DNA of 32,012 nucleotides from Equivita sp045641605 (GCA_045641605.1 JAZUHG010000001.1:1-32012); one strand, 5' to 3'. Positions 17,556-30,334 are shown, counted from the stretch's first letter. Numbers and translations: made by a program. Notes: generated by a model from the letters alone, not told the origin.

Positions 17556-18587
17556 ATGAAAGAGATTGACAAAATAGAGCCAACTCAAATTGTTCTTTAC
17601 AAGGCAGGCGGTCAGGATGTTGCCGTTGAGGTATACGTTAATGATGAGACTTTCTGGCTCTCGCAAAAAGCAATTGGGAGGCTTTTTGGTGTTGAAAGTA
17701 ACACTATTACTTTTCATCTAAAGGAAATATATTCGTCTGGTGAGCTGTCTAAAGAGGCAACTGCTCGAAAATTTCGAGTAGTTCAAAACGAGGGTGACAG
17801 GGATATTTCAAGAGAGATTTTACACTATAACCTCGACGCGATTATTTCTGTAGGGTATAGAGTAAATTCAAAACAGGCAACTCAATTTAGAATTTGAGCT
17901 ACAAGAGTCTTGAAAGAATTTACAATAAAGGGCTTTGTTTTGGATGATGAGAGGCTGAAGCAAGGCGAACGTGTCTTCGGAGCTGATTATTTTAAGGAAC
18001 TGCTTGAGAAGGTTCGTTCGATTCGTGCGAGTGAGCGTAGAATTTGACAGCAAATTACAGACATTTTTGCTGAGTGCAGTATAGATTATGACAAAAATTC
18101 TGAGATTACCAAAGAGTTTTATTTCTTGGTTCAAAATAAATTCCATTATGCAATTACTGGGAAAACTGCTCCAGAGATTATTAAGAGTTCTGCCGATAAA
18201 AGCAAGGTAAACATGGGGCTGAGCACTTGGAAAAATTCGCCTGAGGGCCGCATTTTGAAATCTGACGTTACCATTGCTAAAAATTATTTAAGCGAGACCG
18301 AAATTAAAAGACTCGAGCGATCTGTTACTGGTTATTTTGATTATATTGAAGACTTAATAGAGCGTGGCAATGCCTTCACGATGGAAGAATTTGCCGCCAG
18401 TGTTGATGAGTTCTTAGCTTTTAGGAAATACGATATTTTAAAAGACAAGGGTAGTGTTTCTAAGAAAAGTGCAGATAGCTTTGCTCATGCTGAATATGAC
18501 GAATTTAATAAGGTTAGAAAATTCGTTTCTGACTTTGACGAAAGCCTTAATGGCGATTCGGAGAAGCAAAACTGCGGTAGGGGCTAG
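17556..18587 (+). CDS. rhuM: RhuM-family protein (COG3943)
   Basis: 343 residues with two TGA codons read as Trp (residues 114 and 164). Matches the RhuM pattern throughout: VEVYVNDETFWLSQKAIGRLFGVESNTITFHLKEIYSSGEL, NLDAIISVGYRVNSKQATQFRIWATRVLKEFTIKGFVLDDERLKQG, FGADYFKELLEKVRSIRASERRIWQQITDIFAECSIDYD, VQNKFHYAITGKTAPEII, MGLSTWK, AKNYLSETEIKRLERSV. The FRIWAT tryptophan is highly conserved and is TGA here. Family function is unknown; members sit in pathogenicity and defence islands. Leaderless, with an SOS box at -30. The last 41 nt overlap the 3' end of the convergent surface-protein gene. Confidence 0.93.
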
Positions 18588-19665
18588 GAGTGGCTCCTGC
18601 ACCTAATGCGCATGCTACTCCACCGGCGATAACTAAAAATATTAAGACAACAATAGCAATTGCAAGTGGGTCTCCTGTTTGAGCTGTGATTGATGGATCT
18701 GGCTCTGGGGTAGGAGGAGGAGTAGGAGAACCGCTGCCCTTAATGTAGAGCGTTTTTACTATGTTATTTGTGCCATTGATAGTTTTGGTGTAGTAGACGG
18801 CTGTGTCTTCTTGTATTGAAGTTTCAGTTGTTGCTTTGTTGGCTTGATCTTTATCCTTGAATTCCTTAAAGTAGAGTTCGCTACCCAAAGCGTTTTTAAG
18901 CTGCCCTGGTATTCTACCCATATAAGCTATGGTTACTCCAGCAGCAAACAATTCGGAATTATCATCTAAATATACGTTGTTGGACAAACACATAGCTATG
19001 CCTCCGTTTCATTCAGAAGAAACTACAATTCTCGAATTGATAGCTGTTAGGTCTCCTTCGTCATCTGTGCCAATTATTAACAGCGGTTGATATCTTTCGT
19101 TATCTGTCGCTGATGCTGTCCCGATTCAAACTTCTAAAGTTGTGTTGACAAGTTTAAGACTTTTTTTCGCATATAAAGCACCGTTAAAAACATGAATTTT
19201 TTTTGGACCTACTATTGTCGCGTTATGATTCAAGGTAAGGTGAGAAAAAAACGAGTCATCTTTTCCAACTAGAGAAATTTCAGTGTCTTTTAATGTTTCA
19301 AGACCACATCCATCCATTTGTGACTCTAATCCGTCTAAAGCAATTTTGTTGCAGTTAATAAGTACTGTTAACATTTCAGGAGCGTCTCCAGCTACGCCAA
19401 TGCTGCCAGACAGGGTTCATCCTTCTGTATTGATAGTGATTGATTGATAATCTGCTGATATTTCATAATCCTTGTTTGCAATTGGCTCATGTTCACCTTT
19501 TATTGTCAAGTTTCTATATGTGAAGCTTCCTTCGGTTGGAGCTTCGGGGTTGGGAGCGGTTTGATCTTCGGCTTTGGCCTGGTTGAAGGTTAAAAGTGAT
19601 AGGGATAAAGCGATGATTGTTAAGAAAATAATTAAGAATAAATGCTTCGTTTTTGCTGCCTTCAT
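18547..19665 (-). CDS. Secreted surface protein with PT-rich spacer and AQTGD sorting-like signal
   Basis: 372 residues with three TGA codons read as Trp (residues 83, 180, 219), all in one frame, and TAA at 18547. Signal peptide MKAAKTKHLFLIIFLTIIALSLSLLTFNQAKAED. The middle holds repeated beta-strand-like text (TLSGSIG, LNHNATIVGPKKIHVFNGALY, NSRIVVSSEWNGGIAMCLSNNVYL), typical of right-handed beta-helix or pectate-lyase-like adhesins. C-terminus: PTPPPTPEPDP spacer, AQTGD, hydrophobic segment, then a short tail with one Arg (SPYRSFASPNRH). The tail is encoded over the end of RhuM. Same spacer-AQTGD unit as the N-terminus of the divergent giant gene. GGAAG ribosome site. Confidence 0.8.
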
Positions 19666-19701
19666 TTTGATCGTCTTCCTTTCTCGTATTGATCGTGCTA
19701 G

Positions 19702-19730
19702 ATTTTACAAAAAATACAATAATAAGTCAA
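19702..19730 (-). promoter_or_regulatory. Promoter of the minus-strand surface gene
   Basis: On the minus strand TTGACT (19725-19730), 17-nt spacer, TAAAAT (19702-19707). Confidence 0.65.
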
Positions 19731-19796
19731 GATATTTAAGGGATGCTACATGGATTTTTACGAGTTTTTTGTTGTTGTTTTTGTGCTTTGTGGTGG

Positions 19797-19802
19797 TATA
19801 AT
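19797..19802 (+). promoter_or_regulatory. Extended -10 promoter of the giant surface gene
   Basis: TGGTATAAT with TATAAT at 19797-19802, and a TTAGGAGA ribosome site about 6 nt before ATG 19845. Back to back with the minus promoter, so the two surface genes may share control. Confidence 0.6.
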
Positions 19803-19844
19803 ATTTTAATTCTACCTATGGATTATAAGGGTTAGGAGATTCAT

Positions 19845-22800
19845 ATGAAAAAAGTTTTTAAATATATGACTATTCTTGTATTGCCGCTTTTGTTTGTGGC
19901 TGGATATTTCGTGCCTCAAATGGCTTTTGGTGCTGGTATTGAAGCTAATACAGTGCTGAATTTTATTGAGTATACGCCAACTCCGGGGCCGACTCCCACA
20001 CCTACGCCTACTCCAGACCCTGGTGTGTTGGGCGGATTGACAGCGCAGACTGGCGATTTTGTGTCCATCGTAATTGGATTGTTGGGTATTATGGTTGCTA
20101 TTTCTTTGGCTTTTGTGTTGAGAAGGCATATTAGCTATAACGTCAAAAGTTTGCTTGGTGCTTTTTGTGTAAGCATGTTGCCTCTGGCTTTGGCTGGTAC
20201 TTGTATTGCGGGACTCAATAATGCTGTAGCGCGTGATGCAGGGTCTTTGGTAGGAAAGCAGATAGATGTATATGTAAATACAGAAGGTGGTCCAGTGCAT
20301 TATGGCGAGGGCGAATCAAGCAATGTTCAAACTTTTGTTAACACCACTGACAAGCCGATATATATTGACGAGATTGCTCTTGAAGTTCAAACCAATAGTG
20401 GCACTGTAGATATTGGTACATGGAATGCTAAGGTTGGCGAAGAGACTATTTTTAGCGGTGCTGCAGGGGATAGTAAGAAACTTGCAAAATCTATTTTCTT
20501 AGATTCTGAAGAGAGTTTTGAGATTACCTGAGAGACAGAGGCTTTAAGTGAGGACTTGATTGGTCTTGTGGGTACAGCTCCTGTAAAAATTAGCTATAAA
20601 ACATATGATGCCGAGTATACTGTTACTTTTGAGACCAACGGGGGCTCGTCTATTGCTCCTGCTAAGGTTATTTATGGTGATAAGCTAACTAAACCGGCTG
20701 ACCCAACCAAGAAAGACAATGTTTTGAAATATTGGGCGAGCGATGAGGCTTTGACTCATGAGTACAACTTCGAAACTGCTGTAACAAGTGACTTTACTCT
20801 TTATGCTTACTGAAATGCTTCTGAGGAGTACAAGGAAGAAATTGAGGAGGAAATGGCTTCGGAGCTGGAGGTTGCCAAGGAAGACATTGACACTGTTGAG
20901 GGCTTGACTGATGCGCAGAAAGAGGCATTGGAAGATTCTTTAGATAGTTTGATTGACGAATATAACGACAAGATTAAAAAGGCTGCTACCCAAGATGAGG
21001 TTGATGACTTAAAGGCAGAGTTTGAGCAAAAGGTTTTGGAAAAGGAAAAAGAGGCATTGGGGCAGGCCTTAGAAAATAGAGAAAAAAGTGTTGATGATAA
21101 GCTGGGCGATATAGAAGGTTTGACCGAAGCTGACTTAAATCGTTATAAGGCTAATGTCACTAATAAGAAAAATGATGCTAAAAACAAAATAGCTGCTGCT
21201 GAGGATTTTGCTTCGGCGCAAAAGCAGCAAGAAAAATTTAATAGCGACACAAATGCTGTTTATGCTGAGGCAAAAGAACTTGGCAATGCTAAGAAGGCGG
21301 CTAAAGCAACGAGCGAAGAGGAAACTAAAAAATCCGAAGCTGAATTTGTGGCCATGTACCAGGGCTCTTTATTACCCGATACGCTTTCTGCTTTTCAAGA
21401 AAAATTTTATGACGTAGATGCTGATACCAAGGAAGACATTGACGATGCGATCTCGACTTCGGAGGTTCAAGAAGCTCTAGCTAACGAGCAAAAAGACTTA
21501 AAAGATTTATTTGACGAGGCACAAGAGATTTTGGACACTAAAGAAGCCTATCTGGCTGCTGCCAAAGCGACTGTCGACGAAGACACCTCAAAGATCAATG
21601 CGCTGAAAAAAGTTAGTCAGACACTAAAAGATGATGCAAAAAGTAAGATAGATGCAGAGTATACGGCTCTTCAGAATAACATTCCTAAAACTGATGATTT
21701 AAATATGCTAAAGGAAATAAAAGATCTTTTTGACGCAAACGTGTCAAAGATTGTTGAGGATATAGAGAAGCTGGATCAAGATATCGATGCTGCTATAAGT
21801 GAGATTGTTTTAAAGACAAAGCAAATCAGCGCGGATATTCAGGCTAAGGGTATTAATCAATTTGATACGCTCGAACTTGACAATGAGCTAAAGAAAATGT
21901 CTGATTTAATCCAGCAATCTCTTACTAATGCTGTCTCTCAGGAAGACTTACAAAAACGTTTGGAAGACGGCAAAGCGCAATTAAATGATTATTCAAGCTC
22001 TATTGTAGTAGTGGCACTTAATTTTGCAGATGGTCAAGAGAGCATGGCTAACTATGTTGTCTCATCAGATCAAGGCGGGACCCCCGTAATGAATAGGGCT
22101 GGGCGAGAAGGACAAAATGCTAATACTAAGATTAATATTACAGCAGGCAAAACAAGAATACAATCTATCGTTGATAACAATACGACGACATATATACCTA
22201 CAGCACAAAATGAATTTCAATTTACCTTTAACAAGTCAATTACAACTATTACTACAACCCTAGAAACCGTATCAGATGAAGCTTATGCCTATATTAGCTC
22301 TTCTTCGGATGATACGCCGAACGACACACTGACCTTTACATATGATGAAAAAAGAAGCGAGAAGGATATTGCATTCGATGTTATAGGTACATCTGGTGTT
22401 CCTTGAGAAGAATATATTGGAAGAAAAATCGGAATAAAAGGCACTGTTACTACGGTAAATTTTGAAGATTCGTTTAAGGACGTTGAAATCAAAGATTGCA
22501 CAGATTGGTTTGCGGCTTCTGCGGATTATTCTAGTATTACCAGCATTAATGGAGCGACCAATTTAAACACAAGCAAGGTGACGTCGTTTAGTAATATGTT
22601 CTATAGCTGCACCACTCTTGTTAATCCTCCAGACACATCAAACTGAAACACAGACAATATTTGAAGCGCTGATTATATGTTTTTCAACTGCACCAGTATG
22701 ATTTCGGCTCCTAATACATTAAACTGAAATACGATAAACATCAGAAATATGGCGCATATGTTTGGAAGCTGTTCTAGCATGAAGACAGCTCCTGACACAT

Positions 22801-25800
22801 CACAGTGAAAAACAGGTAATGTAACTGACATGAATGGTATGTTCCGTGAATGTAAGTCTATGTCTCAGACACCAGATACATCTAGCTGAAAAACCGGCAA
22901 CGTTACAAAGGCTTTTAATATATTTCAGTCTTGTAGTTCAATGGTAAACCCTCCAGATACAAGTGGGTGAGACACCTCTAAGATGACAAGCATGTCTGCT
23001 ATGTTTGATTCTTGCTCGAGCATGATAAGTTTTCCAAACACCTCTAATTGGGTTACAACTAATTGTGAAGACATGGGCTATATGTTTAGCGGTTGCAGCA
23101 CGGTAAAAAATCCGCCAGACACCAGCAAATGGGTCACTTCGAATAATACATACCTTAGCTATATGTTCTATAAAGACAGTTCTTTAGAGAAAGTGCCAGA
23201 TATGAATAATTGGAACACTGCTAAGGTTGAAAGCATGGAGGGGATGTTTAGTGGATGCTCATTGCTCGAAGAGATAGACATTTCTTCATTTACGATTACT
23301 GAAAATACCATAACAGGATGCAGCCCGGATTATACTCTGTACGATAGAGGTATGTTTAATTCATGCACTAACTTAAAGCGTATTTTTGTTGATGATAATT
23401 GATCAAATGTTTTAAACGAAAATACATCATATTACATGTTTTGAGGATGCGAGAATTTGCCTCATTATAAAAATGTAAGTGATGACGAAAATAGAACCAG
23501 CAAATATGCTTATCCAGACAACGGTGAAAAAGGTTATTTCACACCGAAGCATCCAACAATTACTTTTAATGATTTTACTGGCGGGTATTTTATCTATGAT
23601 GGAAAGAAGATTAAAGAGCCTCTTACCGGTGATTATGGTGATTCATATCCTATAGCTGTTATTTGCCAAGTTGAAGGATATGAAGTTGAAGACGTTTATA
23701 ACAATAGTGGATATCACTACGACTTAACCGACAACAGCTTTAACGTAGTTTTTACAGCTAATTTCAACATTACGGCCGTAATAGGTAAAAAGGTTGAAGC
23801 TTATGCCTATATTAGCTCTTCTTCGGATAATACGCCGAACGACACACTGACCTTTACATATGATGAAAAAAGAAGCGAGAAGGATACTGCATTTGATGTT
23901 GTATATTCTGGTGGGGTACCCTGGGCTCAATATATGACTTCGGAAGCTGCAAGTATTCAAAATGTTGTTGTTAATGAATCTTTTAGCAGCGTTGAGCTAA
24001 ATACAATTGATTCATGATTTAAGCAAAATGACTCTGAGGATTATAGAAAACTTGAAAGCATCACCGGACTGCAATACATTAACACTTCAAACCTTACTAC
24101 TTTGAATTATGTTTTTCAGAATGCTAGCAAGTTGGAATCTATTGATGGGTTAAGCGGATGGGATACTACTAAGGTAAAAGAGATTGATCACTTGTTTGAA
24201 GGCTGTAGTTCTATTACGGTGGCACCTGATATTTCCAAATGAAAACTAAGTTCTTTAGAAAGTGCCAGCTGAGTATTTCACTCTTGTTCAAGTATAGAAA
24301 ACTTTAATTTATTTAGCTCACATAAAGACACTACCAAGCTAACTTCTATATCTGGCATGTTTAGTGGTTGCACTAATGCTAAGGAGATTAAAGGGTTAAG
24401 CTATCTAGATGTTTCTTCGCTTACAAACGTCTCTTGTTTATTTAATGATACAGTTAGCTTACAAAGCGTTCCTGATGTTACTCAATGAAAAGCACCAAAG
24501 CTTGCTTATTTTTCTGAGTTGTTCCATGGTTCTATGATATCAGGAAGCGTTGATTTGTCCAACATGACTACGGCAAGCAGCGTTAATGATGTTGGCTATA
24601 TGTTTTCAGGATGTAGCAATTTAACATCGGTAAATATCAATAATTTTGTTATCACAAGCCAAACAAATGCATCTTACATGTTTACTTCGGATTCAGCCTT
24701 AGAAAATATATATTATGATGAGGACATTAGTAATGTTTTGACCGAATCTAATTCAGCTCTTATGTTCTTTTCGTGTAGTAGTCTCCCACATTATGACGCA
24801 GAAATGTACGGTCGCACCTACGCATATCCTAATAATGGGGAAACGGGCTACTTCACTTCGGAGACCCCAACCATTAAATTGCAGTTTGCCCAGGGAAGTC
24901 ATGGACACTTCGAAGACCCAGCTAACCCAGGTGTTGCAATAACCACTTTTGAAGGCACTTATGGTGCCCAGGATGTAAAAGTTAAGCCTGTTGTGGATTC
25001 TGGATATGATATAGAATCCATTCTAGATAATAATTCTCCAGAGCCAAATACATATACGATAGACGATGCAACTGGATGTATTGAACTTAGATTTGATGCC
25101 GAATACACCATTACGGCAACAACAAAAGCTGGCTTACAGGCCTACGCTTACCTGACCAAAACAACTAACGAAAATGATACCTTGGTTTTTGCGTACGACT
25201 CGGAGATTTCTTCGCATCTACCGCTTGCATGAAATTGCGAGAACACTGGAAACAATGTTCCATGGGGTATATACGTGGGCCAGGGTACAAGTTCGGAGTC
25301 AACCGTAACAACAGTCCAGTTTACTGAAGACTTTAAGTCCTGTAATAAAGTTTCTTCTTGTGCTAACTGGTTTAATGGATGGAGCAATGTAGATCCGCAG
25401 ACTTATTCGAATATCACAACTTTTATAAATACAAGTGGTACTAACTTTACTAACGTCACGAGCATGGCTAAAATGTTTTGGAAAGCAAATAAGTTTGTTA
25501 CCCCTATAGATATGAGCGAATGAGAGACAAGTGATAAATTAACAAACATTGATCAGATGTTTTACGAGTGCACTTCAATGAAAACTCCTCCTGATGTTTC
25601 AGTTCTTAACACAGAGAATGTTACTAATTTAAACAACCTCTTTTATCATTGTGAAGCTATGGAATCGGCTCCAAATGTTTCTGGCTGAAACGTTGACAAT
25701 GTTACAACATTCGATTCGCTGTTTTACAATTGTAAAGCCATGACAGATGCTCCTGATACTAGTTCATGGGGGGTTAGTAATAAGGCCACCACTTTAATAG

Positions 25801-28800
25801 ACATGTTTTATGGTTGCGAGAATATGCAAACAGCACCTAATATGTCAAATTGAGATACAAGTAGCGTTTACGATATGCATGGTATGTTTTCTAAGTGTAA
25901 ATCCCTTACCGAAATTGACATTAACGGTCTAGATTTTGTTAATAAACCTTGTGTTGGCGGGCATCGCGATGGCGACCAGCTACGAGGAATGTTTTATGGG
26001 TGTGAAAATTTACAAAATATATATTGCGATAAAGATCTTTCAACTGTTTTAAGTAAAAGTAACAGTTGATATATGTTTCACCTCGCAAGAAGCCTTCCTC
26101 ATTATTACGAGCTTAAAGATGTTGACACAAATAGGGATTGCACATTTGCCTACCCAGATAATGGCACAACCGGCTATTTTACGAAGTCACCTACGCTAGA
26201 AGCTTACGCAGCCATAACTTCGTCTTCGGAAGGGAGTCCTAATGATACGCTGATTTTTAAGTATGACGGAGACAAAGCTAGCTATGGGGATCTTGCATGA
26301 AACTGCGAGAACACTGGAAATGTTGCTCCTCCTTGAGGAAAATATGTAGGACAGGGAACAAGTTCGGAATCAACCGTAACAACAGTTCAGTTTACTAAGG
26401 AGTTTAAAGAATGTGATAAAGTCCAAAGCTGCTATCGTTGGTTCTGTGGCTTAGGCTCAAATAACGCGAGTCAGTCAAACATTACGAGTTTTGTCAACAC
26501 CGAAAATACTTCCTTTAATAACGTAACAACCATGGAAGAGATGTTCCACTCCATGAATTCTCTTGTAACTGCTCCAAACACAACAGGCTGAACAACAACT
26601 GACAAGCTTAAGAAAGTTACATTTATGTTTGCGAATTGTTCGGAAATGCAAACAGCCCCTGATTTGTCGAGCTTTAATATGAAGAGCGCTGATTCATTTT
26701 ATGCCATGTTCCAAAACTGTAAAAAAATGGCTAGTCCGCCTAATGTTGCATGGATTATGCCATCTGCAGAAGAAACCTCTGTATTAGATAATTTAAGTTA
26801 TATGTTTGAGTATTGCGAGAGTATGGTAGAACCGCCGAATGTTGCAAACTGAAACGTCTCAAAAGTTGAAGATTTTGGTAGAATGTTTGGTGGATGCAAA
26901 AAATTAACTTCTCCACCTAATACATCAAATTGAGATACGAAAGAAGCTTTAAAATTTCAGCAAATGTTTTACGAGTGTAGCTTGATGCAAACAGCTCCCG
27001 ATATGAGTAATTGAAACACCAGCAAAGTTTCTTCAATGTTAGGGATGTTCGCCTTTTCTGGAATTTCACAAGTAGATATTAGTAAGTTTGAATTTACAAG
27101 CCAAACTAATACTATCAGAATGTTTTACTTTTGCGAAAATTTAATTAATATATTTTCCAATAATGATTTAAGATCAACTCTTACTGATCAAAATTCAACC
27201 GATATGTTTACTAATTGTATATCTCTTCCTCACTATATTTTCAGTGAGACCAACAAGAATTTAGCCTTTCCTAACGATGGTCAAGCTGGCTACTTTACTG
27301 ACCCGCATCCTTCAATAACGTTAGAATCATTCGAAGGAGGTCATTATGAAGATCCCAACACTCCTGGAGAGGCCATAGCTTCAATAGAAGGTGATTGGGA
27401 CGCAGAGGATACTAATGTTAGAGTTGTGGTTACTGATACAACGAAAAAGCTTAAGTCCGTTAATGATAATACAACTAAGGAAATTTACTTTGATGTTAAC
27501 AATGAATTTACCGTTGATTTTTCTGCCAGGTATTCAATTTCCGTTACTCTTAGAGACAAGCTTGGGCCAAAGGCTGTGTATGAAGAAAATAATAAGACCT
27601 TTACTTTTTATCGAGATAACATAGAGCATGAAGGTGAAGGCATTATGCAATTTGACGTCATCAATACTTCTTGAAGCATAGAAGAAGGTAGCGGTACTAT
27701 TGCGCAATGGCAAACTGAATGTAGCGATCCTACAGGTACCTTAAATTGGCCAACAATTGATGAAGGTATTGAGCCCGAAGCCATTGTTTTTGATGAGTCA
27801 TTTAAATACACCACGAAGGATGTTGACGGAAACGATTTTACAAGCATGTCTTTTTGATTCTGTGATATGTATTCGGTTAAGTCTGTCAGCGGCCTTAAGT
27901 GAGTTCCTGAAACAGTTACGGATATCAGAGGTATATTCTCAAAATTTGAGGACACAGGGGAAGCTTCGTTTAATGACTCTGTATTAGACTTAACTGACTT
28001 AAAGACAGCAAACGTAACGAATGTTGATTATTTCTTAAATGGAACATGGTTTGAAACTGTTACACTTCCTAGTGCTTTTGCCCCTAAGGCTACTAAGTTT
28101 AGTTCGTATATTGAAATTCAAACCGAAGAGGGCACGGGCATTTATTCGTTAGGCGCTTTTGCCTATATGAAAACCTCCACTTTAAACATTCCTGGCACTG
28201 TTGGTGGAAAGATTACCAATGCTAGCATGATGTTTTATAATAGCGATATGCTTGAAAGCCTCGATCTTCCAAGCACTAAATTAAATCTGTCTGAAGTTGA
28301 AAAAACAACAGCAATGTTTGCTTATTGTTATAATCTGAAGTCCATAGACTTAACCGACCAGGCTATGACTTCGCTCACAACAAGCCTTCAAATGTTTAGG
28401 GGCGATTATAACCTTCAAATAATTACAGTTAATAAGTCGTGAGACACATTAACCGGCTTAACGAATTCAGCAAATATGTTTCTGGATTGCATTGCTCTTC
28501 CGCACTATGATTCCTCTAATCCAGTAGTGGATAAAACCTACGCATATCCCGATAACGGCACATCTGGATATTTTGCTCCAGAACCAAAGACCGCAAAAGC
28601 AGTATATACAGATGACGGGACACTAACATTTTATTATGACGGCCAACAACATCCTGGCTTATATGAGAGCACGGTTCCACTCGATGTCGGTTCGGGAGGA
28701 CAGTCTCCATTTCTTGCAGTCAAAGATCTAGTTACTAAAGTAGTCTTTACCGACGGATTTAAAGGGTATAAGGGCATTACTAATGCAGCTCGGTGGTTTA

Positions 28801-30134
28801 AAGACTTTGTTCAATTAACGACAGTAGAAGGTATTAGCAACTGAGACACATCTGCAGTTAAATCGCTAATGTATGCGTTTGATAATACTAAAATTGAGTC
28901 TATTGATTTGACGGGTCTCGACTTGTCGCAATTGCATAACGGTGACGGTTTTAAGTACACATTTACTCATTGCTCAGAACTAAAATCATTAATAATCACT
29001 CAAAATATTGATCCTTCAGTTAATGTTACTAGTATGTTAGAATCGTGTGAATCACTACAAACAATAAACACATCTAAAATTAATTTTTCTTCAAACCATT
29101 CTGCTTTCCGGTATTGCGTAAATCTTGAGTCGGTTACCGTATCAGGCGAATGAGCTACTGGTGTCAGCTTAGGAACATTGCTCTATGAGTATCCGACTTA
29201 TTCTGAATGAACTCTAAGCTCGACAGGTGAAAAAAAGTTTTCAAACGAAATTACAGGTAATGCTGCTGGCGATACATATACAAAGGTTGTTGAAAAGAAC
29301 CTTTCGGACTACACTATTGAGGAATTAGCATCTATTTCTGATGATATTGCAACAAAGGGTCAGTCTTCGTCGTACTGAACTGAATTTAATGGATATCTTA
29401 CAAATGCGTTTAACACGAATTCGTCAACAGGCAAGCCTTATGACAACGGAAATACATCTGGCACATTAGAGGATTCTAAAAATCATATGATTATTAATGG
29501 TGTCCCTTGCAGGATCATTGGGCTGAACCATGACCCAGCAAACGGGGAGAGCGGAATTACAATGATGGCTACAGCACCTGTAACAACTTCTATATGAGGA
29601 AGTTTTACTGAGGGTACAGAATACGATTATGGAGTAAGCTCATTAAGCGACGCAGCTAATAATTGGACTAATTCAATTTCTGCTTATTGTAAGACTATTA
29701 CTAAAAAGTACACAAAAGTTAGTGGAAGCTATTACCCTGGTTTCACTACTTCTCAAGGATCAATTAACACAAAAGGATTTGTTTTATCATTTATGGAACT
29801 GACAGGAACTGGTCCAGGAAGTGAAGATCCTGTAATTGAGTATTTAGAAGAAGGAAGTAAGTATGCTGACTCTTATAAACTATTTGCGGGAATCACAACT
29901 TCTAGAATATGAACACGTACACTCGATGATTGCACGCCTAATAATGTAGCAGTAACAATTGATAACTCAGGATGGTTGGCCTTGCCTTCGCGCACCCTTG
30001 CAGTAAGTTGTGATGTTGTTCCTGCGTTCTGTTTAGGCACAAGCAGTTCCAATGGGATTTTAGATATTGTCAATTTAACATCGGCCTTTGATGAGCTGCT
30101 TAACCTATTTGCTGTTATGTTGCATATTGATTAG
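19845..30134 (+). CDS. Giant BspA-like surface protein: six DUF285 modules, coiled coil, DUF6273-like end
   Basis: 3429 residues in one frame with no TAA or TAG until 30132; about 36 TGA codons fall at Trp positions and about 22 Trp are TGG. Order: signal peptide 1-30; PT-rich spacer 43-60; AQTGD 67-71 with a membrane segment and RR; second hydrophobic segment 103-125; InlB/Flg_new repeat about 254-326 ending LYAYW; long acidic coiled coil 336-720; then six modules (about 812-1236, 1318-1676, 1764-2116, 2120-2486, 2576-2912, 2916-3132). A complete module has a YAYxSSS...PNDTLTFxYD strand block, an array of 25-residue DUF285 repeats (NTSNWxTxNVTxMxxMFxxCSS) and an LPHY...AYPDNGxxGYFT end. Beta linker domains separate most of them. 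Residues about 3216-3429 resemble DUF6273. No C-terminal sorting signal. Probable adhesin; ligand unknown. Confidence 0.88.
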
Positions 30135-30180
30135 CACTTTTCTTTAATCGGCGATTAGTAACCAAAAGCTAAAAAGGCAA

Positions 30181-30211
30181 AAAGGGGACGGAGTCAAATC
30201 CGTCCCTTTTT
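30181..30211 (+). terminator. Intrinsic terminator after the giant gene
   Basis: Stem AAAGGGGACGGA / TCCGTCCCTTTT with loop GTCAAA, 12 bp, T-run on the plus strand and an A-rich left side, so it can serve both directions. Confidence 0.85.
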
Positions 30212-30231
30212 GATTATGCTTTTAGAAGGAG

Positions 30232-30334
30232 ATTATTTCTTGAGGGAGGCTTTCCATTTTGCGGTGCTTCGGCGGGCGAATAGAGGCATCAAAAGGCCGA
30301 TGCCGCAAAGGATAAATGGCATTCCACAGTTCAT
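30232..30334 (-). pseudogene. Remnant of a permease 3' end
   Basis: These 103 bp match 30778-30880, the end of the intact APC permease gene, with 5 differences by my alignment. On the minus strand they encode the last ~33 residues (NCGMPFILCGIGLLMPLFARRSTAKWKASLKK) and the TAA. Homology ends abruptly at 30335. It is either a decayed paralogue or one side of a duplication flanking the 30335-30777 block. Confidence 0.75.

Noticed and set aside
6540..18587. Prophage or integrative element
   Set aside because: No integrase, capsid, portal, terminase or replication genes; the MuF_C-like domain alone is not enough.
2097..30134. Broken genes as pseudogenes or frameshifts
   Set aside because: All pieces of each gene share a frame, every break is TGA, and no TAA or TAG interrupts them.
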